NCBI GenBank assembly: GCA_030530425.1
Contig: JAUMVA010000003.1
Coordinates: 36,737-100,736, forward strand
DNA from: Candidatus Saccharimonadota bacterium
GTDB lineage: Bacteria > Patescibacteriota > Saccharimonadia > Saccharimonadales > Saccharimonadaceae
DNA length: 64,000 nucleotides
Direction: 5' to 3'
The number at the start of each line of letters is the position of its first letter. Position 1 is the first letter of the stretch. The notes under the pieces were generated by a model. That model was given only the letters and a program-made list of their open reading frames with translations, ran no database searches and was not told the origin of the DNA. Shown here piece after piece: positions 24,290 to 32,604 of this stretch. The position numbers and the translations under genes are program-made.

Positions 24290-25415
24290 TTTTAATCTCC
24301 GCTAGAATAATTTCAGCCAATTTCTTAGCCGCATATGGTTTAGAAATAGCCTTGATGTTTTGTCTTAAATGAGCTTGTTGTTCTGGATTATCAATCAGCT
24401 GATTAATTGTATCCGCAAATAGAATTGACTGTTTTTCTAGATCAAGTTCATTTAGCACGATTGCCGCTTGCCTTTCCTCTAAAATTCGAGCATTTTTTAA
24501 CTGATGACCACCGACTAATTTTCGATTTGGCACAAGGATCAATGCCTTCCCCACATTTGCCATTTCAGCCAAGGTAGTTGCTCCAGCTCGGGTTACTACA
24601 ACATCAGCAGCTTCAATATATTGATTAAAATTAGATACAAACTCTAACAAACGAAGTTTATCTTCTGGGATCTTTTGTCTATTTAATCGTTCAAATCCTA
24701 TCTTACCAGCCACTAATACGACAAATATATTTGAATTTAATTTTGGCAGTGAATCCATCGTTAAATGATTTAATAATTCTGACCCCAATCCTCCCCCACT
24801 TATTAGAACAACTTTTTTATTCTTTGGCAAATTTAGATCTTGTTTATTAGTTCTAGCACCATTATTTTTCAGAGTTGGGATGCCTAAATACGTAGTTTTT
24901 GTAATTGGATAATTATAATATTCAACTGGCATTCCTGTTGTTATTTTTACAGCATATTTAGCAAGTATACGATTAGTTAATCCGGCTACTGTGTCAGAGT
25001 CGTGAGTAATTAATTTTATACCCAATGAATGAGCCGCTAGACCAACTGGTAAACATACAAAGCCACCTTTTGCAAATACGATATCTGGACGCAATAGCAA
25101 TAACTTTATAATTGACTGAAAAAAACCGATTGCGAACTTAAACAAATCAATCATGTTCGGAATTAGAATCGACGGACGAAGATGTTGCCACCATTTAAAA
25201 TGATGATAACGACGGAATTTGCCAGCAATAACTGGACTAATTTTAACTTGAGATTTAGCAAAAACTGCTCGCGCCATTTTCAGACTCTTACGATCACACC
25301 AAAATTCAATTTGTAGTTGATGATCTTTAGCTAATAACTCATCAATCACGGCTTTAACCGGGATAATATGACCGCCAGAACCGCCGCCAACGGTTAGAAT
25401 TTTGATTTTTTTCAT
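24282..25415 (-). CDS. murG: UDP-N-acetylglucosamine transferase MurG
   Basis: 377 aa. It transfers GlcNAc from UDP-GlcNAc to lipid I, making lipid II on the inner face of the membrane. The N-terminal glycine loop GGGSGGHIIPV is diagnostic, as are AKGGFVCLPVGLAA and the C-terminal RAGATTLAE and VPNRKLVGGHQLKNA donor-site motifs. Start and stop overlap with neighbours (ATGA with ftsW upstream; 8 nt with ftsQ downstream), so the three genes are translationally coupled. Confidence 0.96.
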   Translation of the reverse strand: MKKIKILTVGGGSGGHIIPVKAVIDELLAKDHQLQIEFWCDRKSLKMARAVFAKSQVKISPVIAGKFRRYHHFKWWQHLRPSILIPNMIDLFKFAIGFFQSIIKLLLLRPDIVFAKGGFVCLPVGLAAHSLGIKLITHDSDTVAGLTNRILAKYAVKITTGMPVEYYNYPITKTTYLGIPTLKNNGARTNKQDLNLPKNKKVVLISGGGLGSELLNHLTMDSLPKLNSNIFVVLVAGKIGFERLNRQKIPEDKLRLLEFVSNFNQYIEAADVVVTRAGATTLAEMANVGKALILVPNRKLVGGHQLKNARILEERQAAIVLNELDLEKQSILFADTINQLIDNPEQQAHLRQNIKAISKPYAAKKLAEIILAEIKNV

Positions 25416-26728
25416 CTTTTAACTTCCTTCTTTTCTAAATAGACACTATGCGCCGTAAACCGAGAAGCATTAAAAGCCAAACCAACTGCTGCGGCTAGAA
25501 AAATCATACTTGTTCCGCCGAAACTCAGGAATGGTAGCGTAATACCAGTCATAGGCGCTATTCCCAGCATTGATGTAGTATTAATTAAAAAGTGCGCTAA
25601 AATCCACACTCCAGAGCCTGTCATTAAAAGACGGTTAAATACATCGTGGGATAATGCAGCACCACGTAACAAGCAAGTTATTAAACCAACGAACAGTCCA
25701 ATTATCACCACGCAACCAACAAAACCAAAAACCTCACCAATAATTGCGAAAATCGAGTCATTAACAGCTTCTGGTAGATATCCCGTCGCCTGAATACTGT
25801 TACCAATCCCCAAGCCAAATATTCCGCCAGATCCGATAGCAATTTTAGCCTGGACGATATGACGATTTTGATCAGTGATCGCTACATTATCACCTTCCAA
25901 AAAAGTCATCACTCGAGCAATTCGATGCGGCTTCAAAGCCACAGCAATACCACCAGCCAGAGCAAGTACAATAAAAAGCCCAAACATTAAAATACGTTTA
26001 ACCCCTGCCATCCATAACATTGCTAATACAATAAAAATTAATGATATACCAGTGCCTAAATCATTCTGCCATACTACTATCATCAAAATAGCAATTGCTA
26101 TAACAATAATAGAATAAACAGTATTTTGCAGTGAATTGAAGCGATTGTGTTCGGAAAAATACCTCCAGATAGTAGCTAAGAAGATAATCATTGCTAATTT
26201 AATAATCTCTGCAACCTGAATAGTAAATGAGTTGCCAATCCTTATCCAACGACAAGCCCCGTAAGTACATTGAGCAACATTTAGTGCCCTCATTGGGCCA
26301 ATTGACGAGATAAATAGTATTAAGCCGACACCTAAAGCAAATAACAAAATTGGAAAAGACAAACGACGTACGGATGATAATGATACTTTTGACGCTACCA
26401 CAAAACTGAGCACTGCGACTATCAAACTAATCAATTGCTTAACGAAAAAAGCCGTCTGATTATTGATATTGACTCGTGGTCCAATCGCATAGATCAATAC
26501 CAACCCAAATAACATCAATAACACCATAAACATCACGATTTTATAGTCTGGTCGATGATGACGGACAATAACTGAATTAGAAGTATCAAACCGTTTAGTT
26601 CTAGATTCTCGCCTATTAAAAGAAGTTACGTTTTTGCGATCATCACTAGCCATGCGTACAATTTCTAAAAATTGTCGCCAATGTCCACGCAAAGAAAAGT
26701 CACTTCTTCTTGGTTGAGCTTGAGGCAT
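25412..26728 (-). CDS. ftsW: Lipid II polymerase FtsW (SEDS family)
   Basis: 438 aa from the ATG whose A is 26728; it overlaps the mraY stop as TAATG. A longer reading into mraY has no support. A cytoplasmic tail of about 70 residues precedes about ten membrane helices. SEDS landmarks: ARVMTFLEGD, QAKIAIGSGGIFGLGIGNS (the catalytic-loop region), DSIFAIIGEVFGFVG, and TGITLPFLSFGGTSM near the end. It works with FtsI to make septal peptidoglycan. Coupled by overlap to mraY and murG. Confidence 0.94.
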   Translation of the reverse strand: MPQAQPRRSDFSLRGHWRQFLEIVRMASDDRKNVTSFNRRESRTKRFDTSNSVIVRHHRPDYKIVMFMVLLMLFGLVLIYAIGPRVNINNQTAFFVKQLISLIVAVLSFVVASKVSLSSVRRLSFPILLFALGVGLILFISSIGPMRALNVAQCTYGACRWIRIGNSFTIQVAEIIKLAMIIFLATIWRYFSEHNRFNSLQNTVYSIIVIAIAILMIVVWQNDLGTGISLIFIVLAMLWMAGVKRILMFGLFIVLALAGGIAVALKPHRIARVMTFLEGDNVAITDQNRHIVQAKIAIGSGGIFGLGIGNSIQATGYLPEAVNDSIFAIIGEVFGFVGCVVIIGLFVGLITCLLRGAALSHDVFNRLLMTGSGVWILAHFLINTTSMLGIAPMTGITLPFLSFGGTSMIFLAAAVGLAFNASRFTAHSVYLEKKEVKR

Positions 26729-27759
26729 TAAATATGACCGCCTTTCAAAGCAATTAATACACCAATAAAAGCCATCATAGCCGCAATTAACCAAAAGCGC
26801 ATCGTAATCTTGGTCTCTTCCCAGCCTTTAGCCTGTAAATGCTGATGAATTGGCGCTGAAATAAAAATTCGCTTCCCAAACATTCGTTTGCAAGAAATTT
26901 GCAATAAGCTTGATCCAGCTTCAATCACAAATAACAAACCAATCACTGGTAGCAACAAAAAAGAATCGGTCAGCATCGCAATCACTCCCAAGGAAGTCCC
27001 AATCGCAAAACTACCAACATCACCCATAAAGAATCGGGCTGGATAGATATTAAACCATAAATATGCCACCAGAGCACCAATCATCGTGAAACAAAAACTT
27101 GCCATGCCAGCGTGACCTTGAAAAATTGCAATCATGCCAAATCCTGCAAATGCCGCAACAGCCAAACCGCCAGCCAGACCATCCAAACCGTCACTGATAT
27201 TAACAGCGTTACCAGTTGCCAGAACCGCAAATGCAAAAACTGGAATAATCAACCAACCCAAATCTAAATCACCATCAAATGGAATGTGAATACTGTGATA
27301 ACCGAGTTTGGCATAAAAGAACCAACCAAGTACCAAGCCCAGTATTAAAATCATCAAGAACTTTAATCCTGAACGTAAGCCAGCTACGCCCCTACCGCTG
27401 CCAAAAACATTTATAACATCATCAATTAAGCCTACGATTGCCCCACCCACTAACGATGCCAGCGGTAGAAAAGTTTGCCCACGATCTAAATTTAAAAAAA
27501 ATGTTACCACAAAAACTGACAACACAATAATTACACCCGCCATTGTTGGGATATTGCGCTTAAATTTATCAGCATGCAATTTCGTAAATACTTTTAGTTT
27601 TTCACCAGTGGTGCTGGTTTGACGTTGTTTTTTCCAAAATTTATATTTATATGCCAAGTAAGTGTACATAGGCGTCAACAACACCGCTAAGACTACTGTG
27701 ATTAAACTCAAGCTAAAGCTATCTTGCGCATATTCTGCGACATCAATTAATGTATGCAT
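26728..27759 (-). CDS. mraY: Phospho-MurNAc-pentapeptide translocase MraY
   Basis: 343 aa with about ten membrane helices. It transfers phospho-MurNAc-pentapeptide to undecaprenyl phosphate, forming lipid I. Catalytic motifs are present: LIDDVINVFG (the DD pair), NAVNISDGLDGLAGG, and FMGDVGSFAIG. PIHQHLQAKGWEETKI near the C terminus is the HHH-type motif. ftsI ends 1 nt before this start, so the cluster is tightly packed. Confidence 0.96.
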   Translation of the reverse strand: MHTLIDVAEYAQDSFSLSLITVVLAVLLTPMYTYLAYKYKFWKKQRQTSTTGEKLKVFTKLHADKFKRNIPTMAGVIIVLSVFVVTFFLNLDRGQTFLPLASLVGGAIVGLIDDVINVFGSGRGVAGLRSGLKFLMILILGLVLGWFFYAKLGYHSIHIPFDGDLDLGWLIIPVFAFAVLATGNAVNISDGLDGLAGGLAVAAFAGFGMIAIFQGHAGMASFCFTMIGALVAYLWFNIYPARFFMGDVGSFAIGTSLGVIAMLTDSFLLLPVIGLLFVIEAGSSLLQISCKRMFGKRIFISAPIHQHLQAKGWEETKITMRFWLIAAMMAFIGVLIALKGGHI

Positions 27760-27760
27760 T

Positions 27761-29494
27761 CTACTCCTTTGGATATATTTTTAGATAGTCAATTAACCAA
27801 TTAGAAATCTCTGTAAAAATTGGTGCGGCATCAGTATTGCCTGCTAAAAACTTTTCTTTACCATCTAGCCTTACCATTATGACATATTTTGGTCGATTTG
27901 TCGCCCCGCCAAATCCTAAATATGTCGCAATTGTTTGATCATCAGTATATTTACCATCAACAAGCTTTTCACTAGTTCCGGTTTTACCACCAATTTGATA
28001 GCCAGCCTTGTCAATCTTGGCATAATATAATTTTCGTGCATCAATCAGCATTTGACGAACTTGATCAGAAGTTGTCGATTTTACGACATCATCGGCGACT
28101 AATTTTGCAGCCCGCTCAACGAATCTTTTATCATTATAAGTTCCTCTAATTAAAGTTGGCTGATAATATTTGCCACCATTGATGATAGCCGAAAATGCTG
28201 ATGCTGCCTGCATCATTGTTAAATCCATACCCTGCCCAAATGACATATTCGAATAACGAACTGCGTTACCTTCGATTTCAGTTGGTGCAATAATTGTCCC
28301 TTTAGCCTCTGGTAATTCAACATCTGTAACTCGACCTAGGCGAAACTTATTATGTAAATAATTATACATAATATCTCTAGCTGAGCGACCGATACTACCA
28401 TCACCCAAACGCGAAATGATATTAATCATTCCGGTATTTAATGAATATTGTAGAGCTTCTTGCATTGTAATTGTCCCAGTTTTACCACGAAAAGCATTGC
28501 AAATTGTTCGATCAAACACTTTAATACAATCTTGATTATAAAATTGTGTTGCAGCGCTTATTACACCTTCATTAATTCCCATTGCTACCGTAAAAACCTT
28601 AGCCACAGAACCAACCTCATATGGTTGGTCAACGATCGGATTATTAAACAAAGCAATATTCTCTGTTTTTGCATATTCAGCAACATTATAGCTCGGATAG
28701 TTTGCCATAGCCATCACTTGCCCATTCTGTGGGTTCATCACCAATACACTACCGTTAGTAGCCCCAGTTCGTTCAATACCGGATTTTAAAATCTGTTCAA
28801 TTCGAGACTGGATATTGCGATCAATACTTAAAACTAAATTATCACCATTTTTGGCCGGAATATTGGTGTAAGCATCACCAACTGACAGAGGAACTGCCGA
28901 AACGTCAGTTACAGCTTCAAGCATTCCATCAGTGCCGCTTAAGCGTTTGTTCAAATAGCCTTCTAATCCATATTGACCGCCATTAGTATTAACAAAGCCA
29001 AGTAATTGTGATGCCAGCTGATTTTCTGGATAAACTCGCTGTGAAACTGCTTGAAAACCAACCCCAATTAATTTTTTCTCTTTTAGCGCTTCAGCCTGTT
29101 TGCGACTTATGTTTTGTCCAATCACCTGATAGCGTGATTGTTTATGAGTAATTTTATCACGCACACCATCAGTTTTGATACGTTGCTCAGACATCGCTTG
29201 AATAATCGCCTGTTCATCTTCCGTTTTCTTAATCAACTGCGGATCAACAAACATAGTATAGACAGTATTATTCATAACTAGTGGTACAATTGCGTCACCA
29301 TCGGTCGCATAAATTAGCCCACGCTTTGCAGGAATGGTTAGTTTTTTTACTTGTTCTCGATAGGCCATTGCCACATATTTTTGATGATCCACGACCTGAA
29401 GCTGAAATAATCTTACAATAATAATTCCCGTACCTAAAACCAGGATTGCGCTCAAAACCCTAACTCGACTACCTTTAGCGAATAAATATTTCAT
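27761..29494 (-). CDS. ftsI: Penicillin-binding protein FtsI (transpeptidase)
   Basis: 577 aa class B PBP. One N-terminal membrane helix (about 10-30), a dimerisation/pedestal part (about 40-250), and the transpeptidase with SxxK in GSVAKVF (about residue 298), SxN in QYSLNTG, and KTG in GGKTGTSEK. No PASTA domains. It cross-links septal peptide stems. Its own promoter is likely: on the - strand TTGAAT and TATAAT lie about 40 and 25 nt before the ATG, just past a terminator-like hairpin that separates it from the mraZ-rsmH-ftsL part. Confidence 0.95.
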   Translation of the reverse strand: MKYLFAKGSRVRVLSAILVLGTGIIIVRLFQLQVVDHQKYVAMAYREQVKKLTIPAKRGLIYATDGDAIVPLVMNNTVYTMFVDPQLIKKTEDEQAIIQAMSEQRIKTDGVRDKITHKQSRYQVIGQNISRKQAEALKEKKLIGVGFQAVSQRVYPENQLASQLLGFVNTNGGQYGLEGYLNKRLSGTDGMLEAVTDVSAVPLSVGDAYTNIPAKNGDNLVLSIDRNIQSRIEQILKSGIERTGATNGSVLVMNPQNGQVMAMANYPSYNVAEYAKTENIALFNNPIVDQPYEVGSVAKVFTVAMGINEGVISAATQFYNQDCIKVFDRTICNAFRGKTGTITMQEALQYSLNTGMINIISRLGDGSIGRSARDIMYNYLHNKFRLGRVTDVELPEAKGTIIAPTEIEGNAVRYSNMSFGQGMDLTMMQAASAFSAIINGGKYYQPTLIRGTYNDKRFVERAAKLVADDVVKSTTSDQVRQMLIDARKLYYAKIDKAGYQIGGKTGTSEKLVDGKYTDDQTIATYLGFGGATNRPKYVIMVRLDGKEKFLAGNTDAAPIFTEISNWLIDYLKIYPKE

Positions 29495-29536
29495 AAATCT
29501 TATGTTTATATATGTATTATAACATATTCAAAAATT

Positions 29537-29563
29537 AAAACAGCGCGACGAATGCACTGTTTT
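29537..29563. terminator. Terminator-like hairpin between ftsL-like gene and ftsI
   Basis: AAAACAG (29537-29543) and CTGTTTT (29557-29563) with an inner GC/GC pair. On the - strand it is followed by TTTTAATTTTT. It splits the division cluster into two transcripts or attenuates it. Confidence 0.6.
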
Positions 29564-29651
29564 AACCTACTTTGATATTTGCGACTGCAATATTAATATC
29601 AACATACTAAACCAAGTATAAATCATTCGAACCGAAACTGAAACTTCCATT

Positions 29652-29996
29652 CTAATTACTCACGTAACTAACTTGTGACGGCTCAACCATATTTTTTGCC
29701 ACAGCACTATTTTGCGCTGATGCCAAAGCCGTTAATCGGGCTTTCTCGATTTCCAAATCAGTTTTTTGGCTAGTTAATTCTGAAATTGCTACATCAACTT
29801 TATTAATTTCATAATCATATCCAGTAGTTTTAGTTACTTGTGTTAAATATAGCAGACCAAGTGTTGCTAACGAAACACAAAGCAATACTGTATTGCTAAT
29901 TGGACCAAGTTTTATGGTTGATTGATAAGCAGAGATATTGCGATTTCTGCCATAATTGCGATTGCTACGGGGTGAGATATATGGTTTAGTGTTCAT
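29652..29996 (-). CDS. ftsL: FtsL/DivIC-like division protein
   Basis: 114 aa. A basic Arg/Asn-rich tail (about 1-30), a membrane helix (about 36-54, NTVLLCVSLATLGLLYL) and a coiled coil (about 60-95, VDVAISELTSQKTDLEIEKA). This is the size and layout of FtsL, and it lies between rsmH and ftsI where ftsL is normally found. Sequence alone would not identify it, as the family is poorly conserved. A possible promoter is TTGGAT-N17-TAATAC about 40 nt upstream. Confidence 0.75.
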   Translation of the reverse strand: MNTKPYISPRSNRNYGRNRNISAYQSTIKLGPISNTVLLCVSLATLGLLYLTQVTKTTGYDYEINKVDVAISELTSQKTDLEIEKARLTALASAQNSAVAKNMVEPSQVSYVSN

Positions 29997-30108
29997 ATTT
30001 AATTGTTTGTGTTTGTATTAAGTAAATAATTTCGTACATCCAAAACTACAACTATTGACTCTGTCGCCTTGGATCAATTTGATTAATTGTTATTAATCAT
30101 GAAAATAG

Positions 30109-30128
30109 GCGCCCACCCAAGTGGGCGC
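30109..30128. terminator. Strong hairpin after the 21-aa peptide gene
   Basis: GCGCCCAC (30109-30116), loop CCAA, GTGGGCGC (30121-30128). The 8-bp GC-rich stem is followed on the - strand by CTATTTTC, a weak U tract, so partial termination or RNA 3'-end protection is likely. Confidence 0.65.
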
Positions 30129-30144
30129 TCAGTCTATTTCTAAA

Positions 30145-30210
30145 TTAAGCTACACGTACGATAACGCGGGTTACTCGTGATTTGTTTTGTACTTTAATTT
30201 GTTTTGGCAT
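30145..30210 (-). CDS. 21-aa basic peptide after rsmH
   Basis: A 21-codon frame starts at the ATG complement of 30210-30208 with GGAGG (30220-30216) 5 nt upstream, 15 nt after the rsmH stop, and ends in TAA just before a strong hairpin. The peptide starts MPKQIKVQNKS, continues RVTRVIVRVA, carries six Lys/Arg and no acidic residue, and has an amphipathic beta-like C-terminal half. The clean Shine-Dalgarno, operon position and hairpin make a true gene likely. No family is recognised; a ribosomal or RNA-binding role next to the 16S methyltransferase gene is only a guess. Confidence 0.65.
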   Translation of the reverse strand: MPKQIKVQNKSRVTRVIVRVA

Positions 30211-30225
30211 TGTAGCCTCCTTTTT

Positions 30226-31110
30226 TTATTTTTGTTTTTTCATTGCGACTCGTAGTATTGCACTACGTGATCGCGGGTTGGAAACATCTTCGACCGATCC
30301 CAAAATTGGTTTCGGAGTTACTAATTCTAACTCTGATAGTAGACCCAATCGTGATTGCTGCTTGAAATAGTTTTTAACCAAACGGTCTTCTAAACTATGA
30401 AAACTAATCACCGCTACTCGCCCACTATCATTAAGTAGTTTAGTAACATTTGCCAAAGTTCGCTCCAATTGCCCTAATTCATCATTAACTTCAATTCGAA
30501 GTGCCTGAAAATATTTAGTTGCGGGATGAACTTTGCTGTGTTTATAGTAAAGATTTTGACGAATTAACTCAGCTAACTCAGTAGTGGTTTCAATTGGTCG
30601 CGCTGCCACGATTGCTTTTGCTAAACGATCAGCAATCTTTGTTTTTTCATCAGCGAATTGCACAAAAACTCGTGCAAGCTCAGTGGTCGAATAATGATTC
30701 ACAATTTCATAAGCACTCACCTGTTGCATCTGATCCATACGCATATCAAGCCGAGCCGATTTCGAAAATGAAAATCCACGTTCACCATTATCCAGTTGCG
30801 GCGATGATACACCCAAGTCTAATAGAATTAAATCAAATTTGCGCTGATCGATAATCAATTGCTGTGCCGCGCTGGCAAAATCTTGATGTAAAATCGTTAC
30901 ACCTTGGTTTTGCAAATCAGCTAGCTGGTTAATCGCAAATTGATCGCGATCTACCAACACTGCTTGAGCAAAATTTTGCGTCCTTGAAAGCACCGCTCGG
31001 GCGTGTCCACCCATACCGGCTGTTAAATCAAGATAGCTCTCTCCTATTTGAGGATTAAGATAGCGCAAAGTTGCTTCTAGTAGTACTGATTGATGTAGCA
31101 TATTCGTCAT
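30226..31110 (-). CDS. rsmH: 16S rRNA m4C1402 methyltransferase RsmH (MraW)
   Basis: 294 aa. It methylates N4 of C1402 in 16S rRNA with S-adenosylmethionine. Motifs: HQSVLLEATLRYL, the SAM loop DLTAGMGGHA, DLGVSSPQLDNGERGFSF, RLDMRMD, ALRIEVNDEL and ISFHSLEDRLVKNYF, all characteristic. ATG at 31110 is used; an ATG three codons on is an alternative. No Shine-Dalgarno is seen, but a long RNA stem ends 9 nt before the start, so initiation may depend on RNA structure. Confidence 0.96.
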   Translation of the reverse strand: MTNMLHQSVLLEATLRYLNPQIGESYLDLTAGMGGHARAVLSRTQNFAQAVLVDRDQFAINQLADLQNQGVTILHQDFASAAQQLIIDQRKFDLILLDLGVSSPQLDNGERGFSFSKSARLDMRMDQMQQVSAYEIVNHYSTTELARVFVQFADEKTKIADRLAKAIVAARPIETTTELAELIRQNLYYKHSKVHPATKYFQALRIEVNDELGQLERTLANVTKLLNDSGRVAVISFHSLEDRLVKNYFKQQSRLGLLSELELVTPKPILGSVEDVSNPRSRSAILRVAMKKQK

Positions 31111-31118
31111 TCTTTACA

Positions 31119-31374
31119 TCATTCTAGATCGGATATCTGATAACTTAACTGTGTGTTTTTGTTAAGTGTTTGTTTTTGAATTGTTATAGAGTTGTTCTTA
31201 ATTCTTTATATAAGGTTCAATCGTTTGTTATTAAAGGGAGTCAAACGATTGCTTGAGAGACTTATATGTAAGTGAATTTGGGAGGTGTGTGTTTTTATAG
31301 TAAGTGCCTCGAAACTTTTAAGCGGTGTCCGAATCCATCCGCTGTCAAGTTACCAGATATCCGACCTAGAATGA
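31119..31374 (-). ncRNA. Structured leader between mraZ and rsmH closed by a 31-bp stem
   Basis: Bases 31374-31344 and 31149-31119, read on the - strand, pair over 31 consecutive positions. The only three non-Watson-Crick pairs are G-U in this RNA and would be A-C on the other strand. The stem encloses 194 nt containing a 10-bp hairpin (31251-31242 with 31227-31218, 14-nt loop), an AGCGG/CCGCU hairpin and a CACCUCCC stretch. It begins 30 nt after the mraZ stop and ends 9 nt before the rsmH start. Such a long duplex is an RNase III-type substrate. A terminal-inverted-repeat element is the alternative reading. No reading frame of note is inside. Confidence 0.65.
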
Positions 31375-31404
31375 GTTGTTAATGTGCAGGGATTTGGCGT
31401 TTGA

Positions 31405-31773
31405 TCAATCCATCGTATCTGGACTCATCAGCCTCCAATATTTGCCAGCTCGAACAGCTATCACATCACGGTCAATTCCTGCATATTCCAGTAAGTGTTT
31501 TTCAATAGTAACCCGACCCTGTTTCTGATCAAGCATACCACCAGTCTTACCTCGTCGAAATCGAACGTTGATGTCGGCAACCTTCTCGTCAAGAATGCTA
31601 CCTTCTAAAGCTGGCTCTACTTCTTTATCCCAAACATTCTTTGAATAAAGATGTAGATATTTACCAAATCCACGAGTTAAGATAATTCCGGATTCAAACT
31701 CACTTCTCAAGTCAGCCGGGACAGTCAAGCGATTCTTGTCGTCAAGCTTTCTTTCGAAATAGTCTGTTTCCAT
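31405..31773 (-). CDS. mraZ: Transcriptional regulator MraZ
   Basis: 122 aa, close to the usual size. MraZ is an AbrB/SpoVT-like DNA-binding ring that represses the division and wall cluster. The start has KLDDKNRLTVPADLR, and the second repeat has GGMLDQKQGRVTIEKHLLEYAGI; both carry the DxKGR/GRv-type motif of each swapped-hairpin domain. AGAAAGG lies about 5 nt before ATG. Four operator repeats overlap its promoter, so self-repression is expected. Confidence 0.94.
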   Translation of the reverse strand: METDYFERKLDDKNRLTVPADLRSEFESGIILTRGFGKYLHLYSKNVWDKEVEPALEGSILDEKVADINVRFRRGKTGGMLDQKQGRVTIEKHLLEYAGIDRDVIAVRAGKYWRLMSPDTMD

Positions 31774-31847
31774 CGTTACCTTTCTCTCATAGGTTTGATT
31801 AGTTTTGTTTTTGTAGTGGTTTTTGTTTTGTTGTATCCACTGACTAC

Positions 31848-31876
31848 ATAATACTACCCACTCTCACCCACTTCAA
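31848..31876 (-). promoter_or_regulatory. mraZ promoter
   Basis: Read on the - strand: TTGAAG (31876-31871), exactly 17 nt, TATTAT (31853-31848). The MraZ repeats cover the -35 and spacer. Confidence 0.75.
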
Positions 31877-31890
31877 CCCCCTTTTACCCA
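31856..31890 (-). promoter_or_regulatory. MraZ operator: four 10-bp-spaced repeats
   Basis: On the - strand TGGGT, GGGGT, TGGGT and TGGGT start every 10 bp (complements of 31886-31890, 31876-31880, 31866-31870, 31856-31860). This is the known MraZ box layout of TGGGN-N5 repeats. It overlaps the promoter as expected for a repressor. Confidence 0.9.
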
Positions 31891-32008
31891 TTTTTAACGA
31901 AAAACTTATTTTTCAAAGTCATTCCTGTGGAAAACTGTTACGTTTACCTCTGTAAACTAAAGCGCGCTATCTACGATGATAGCGCGTTGTAATTTACACA
32001 ATATTATT

Positions 32009-32473
32009 CTAACCAAAAATCATTTGGACAATAGCTTGACGAGCAGCCGGCGCTTCTTGGTAGTAAACCCAAGAGATAAAGAAGAATAAATTAATGATTA
32101 GCGATACGATTAGACAAGATATGATAACATCTTTAGCTAGAGATTTAACCACAACCTCGTCGGATTTAACATTAATTTTACGACTTTTAGTCGTAGCAGG
32201 TTTAAACCAATTTAAGATTGGGCTAGCCGATACATTTACAAACCCATCAAGTACAATTTTCTTATTAAGAAAATTCATGACTGGACTATGAGATAAATCC
32301 ATATCAATGTCTTGTTTTAAAAAGTTTACCACTGGACTGTGATTAATATTCATATCAATATCCTGCTTTAAAAAGTTTAAAACTGGACTTTTTGACAAGT
32401 CAAATGATATTTCTTGTTGCCAAAATGATTTTTTGGCTTGGATTTTAGTTGATTTGTTTATTTTTTGTTTCAT
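32009..32473 (-). CDS. Membrane protein with 17-residue SPVxNFLKxDID repeats
   Basis: 154 aa. Residues about 18-70 hold three tandem 17-residue units of the form SPVLNFLKQDIDMNINH, SPVVNFLKQDIDMDLSH, SPVMNFLNKKIVLD, and a fourth degenerate unit SPILNWFK. The repeats show in the DNA at a 51-bp period (ACTGGACT at about 32280, 32331 and 32382). One membrane helix lies near the C terminus (about 112-138, with LIVSLIINLFFFISWVY). The units look amphipathic and could lie on the inner membrane face or bind a partner. No family is recognised. It is upstream of mraZ but has its own spacing and no clear shared promoter. Confidence 0.65.
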   Translation of the reverse strand: MKQKINKSTKIQAKKSFWQQEISFDLSKSPVLNFLKQDIDMNINHSPVVNFLKQDIDMDLSHSPVMNFLNKKIVLDGFVNVSASPILNWFKPATTKSRKINVKSDEVVVKSLAKDVIISCLIVSLIINLFFFISWVYYQEAPAARQAIVQMIFG

Positions 32474-32604
32474 AATACTTTCATTATATCACGCTTTTGC
32501 TTAAAAGTCAATATTTCTAACATATTTTATTTTAAAAAACATGAAAAATGATTAGTTTATGCATAAATCAAGTATTAAGTAATTTCAAAAAATAAAAACA
32601 ATTA

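Noticed and set aside
26729..26794. Longer FtsW N terminus reaching into mraY
   Set aside because: The added 22 residues are Cys/Tyr-rich shadow translation of mraY; TAATG coupling at 26728 is a better start.
31119..31374. Mobile MITE with 31-bp terminal repeats
   Set aside because: No clear target duplication, no second copy noticed in the window, and all arm differences are G-U in one strand; kept only as an alternative.
32280..32400. CRISPR-like array from the 51-bp periodic DNA
   Set aside because: The repeats are in frame, encode 17-residue units and have no unique spacers.
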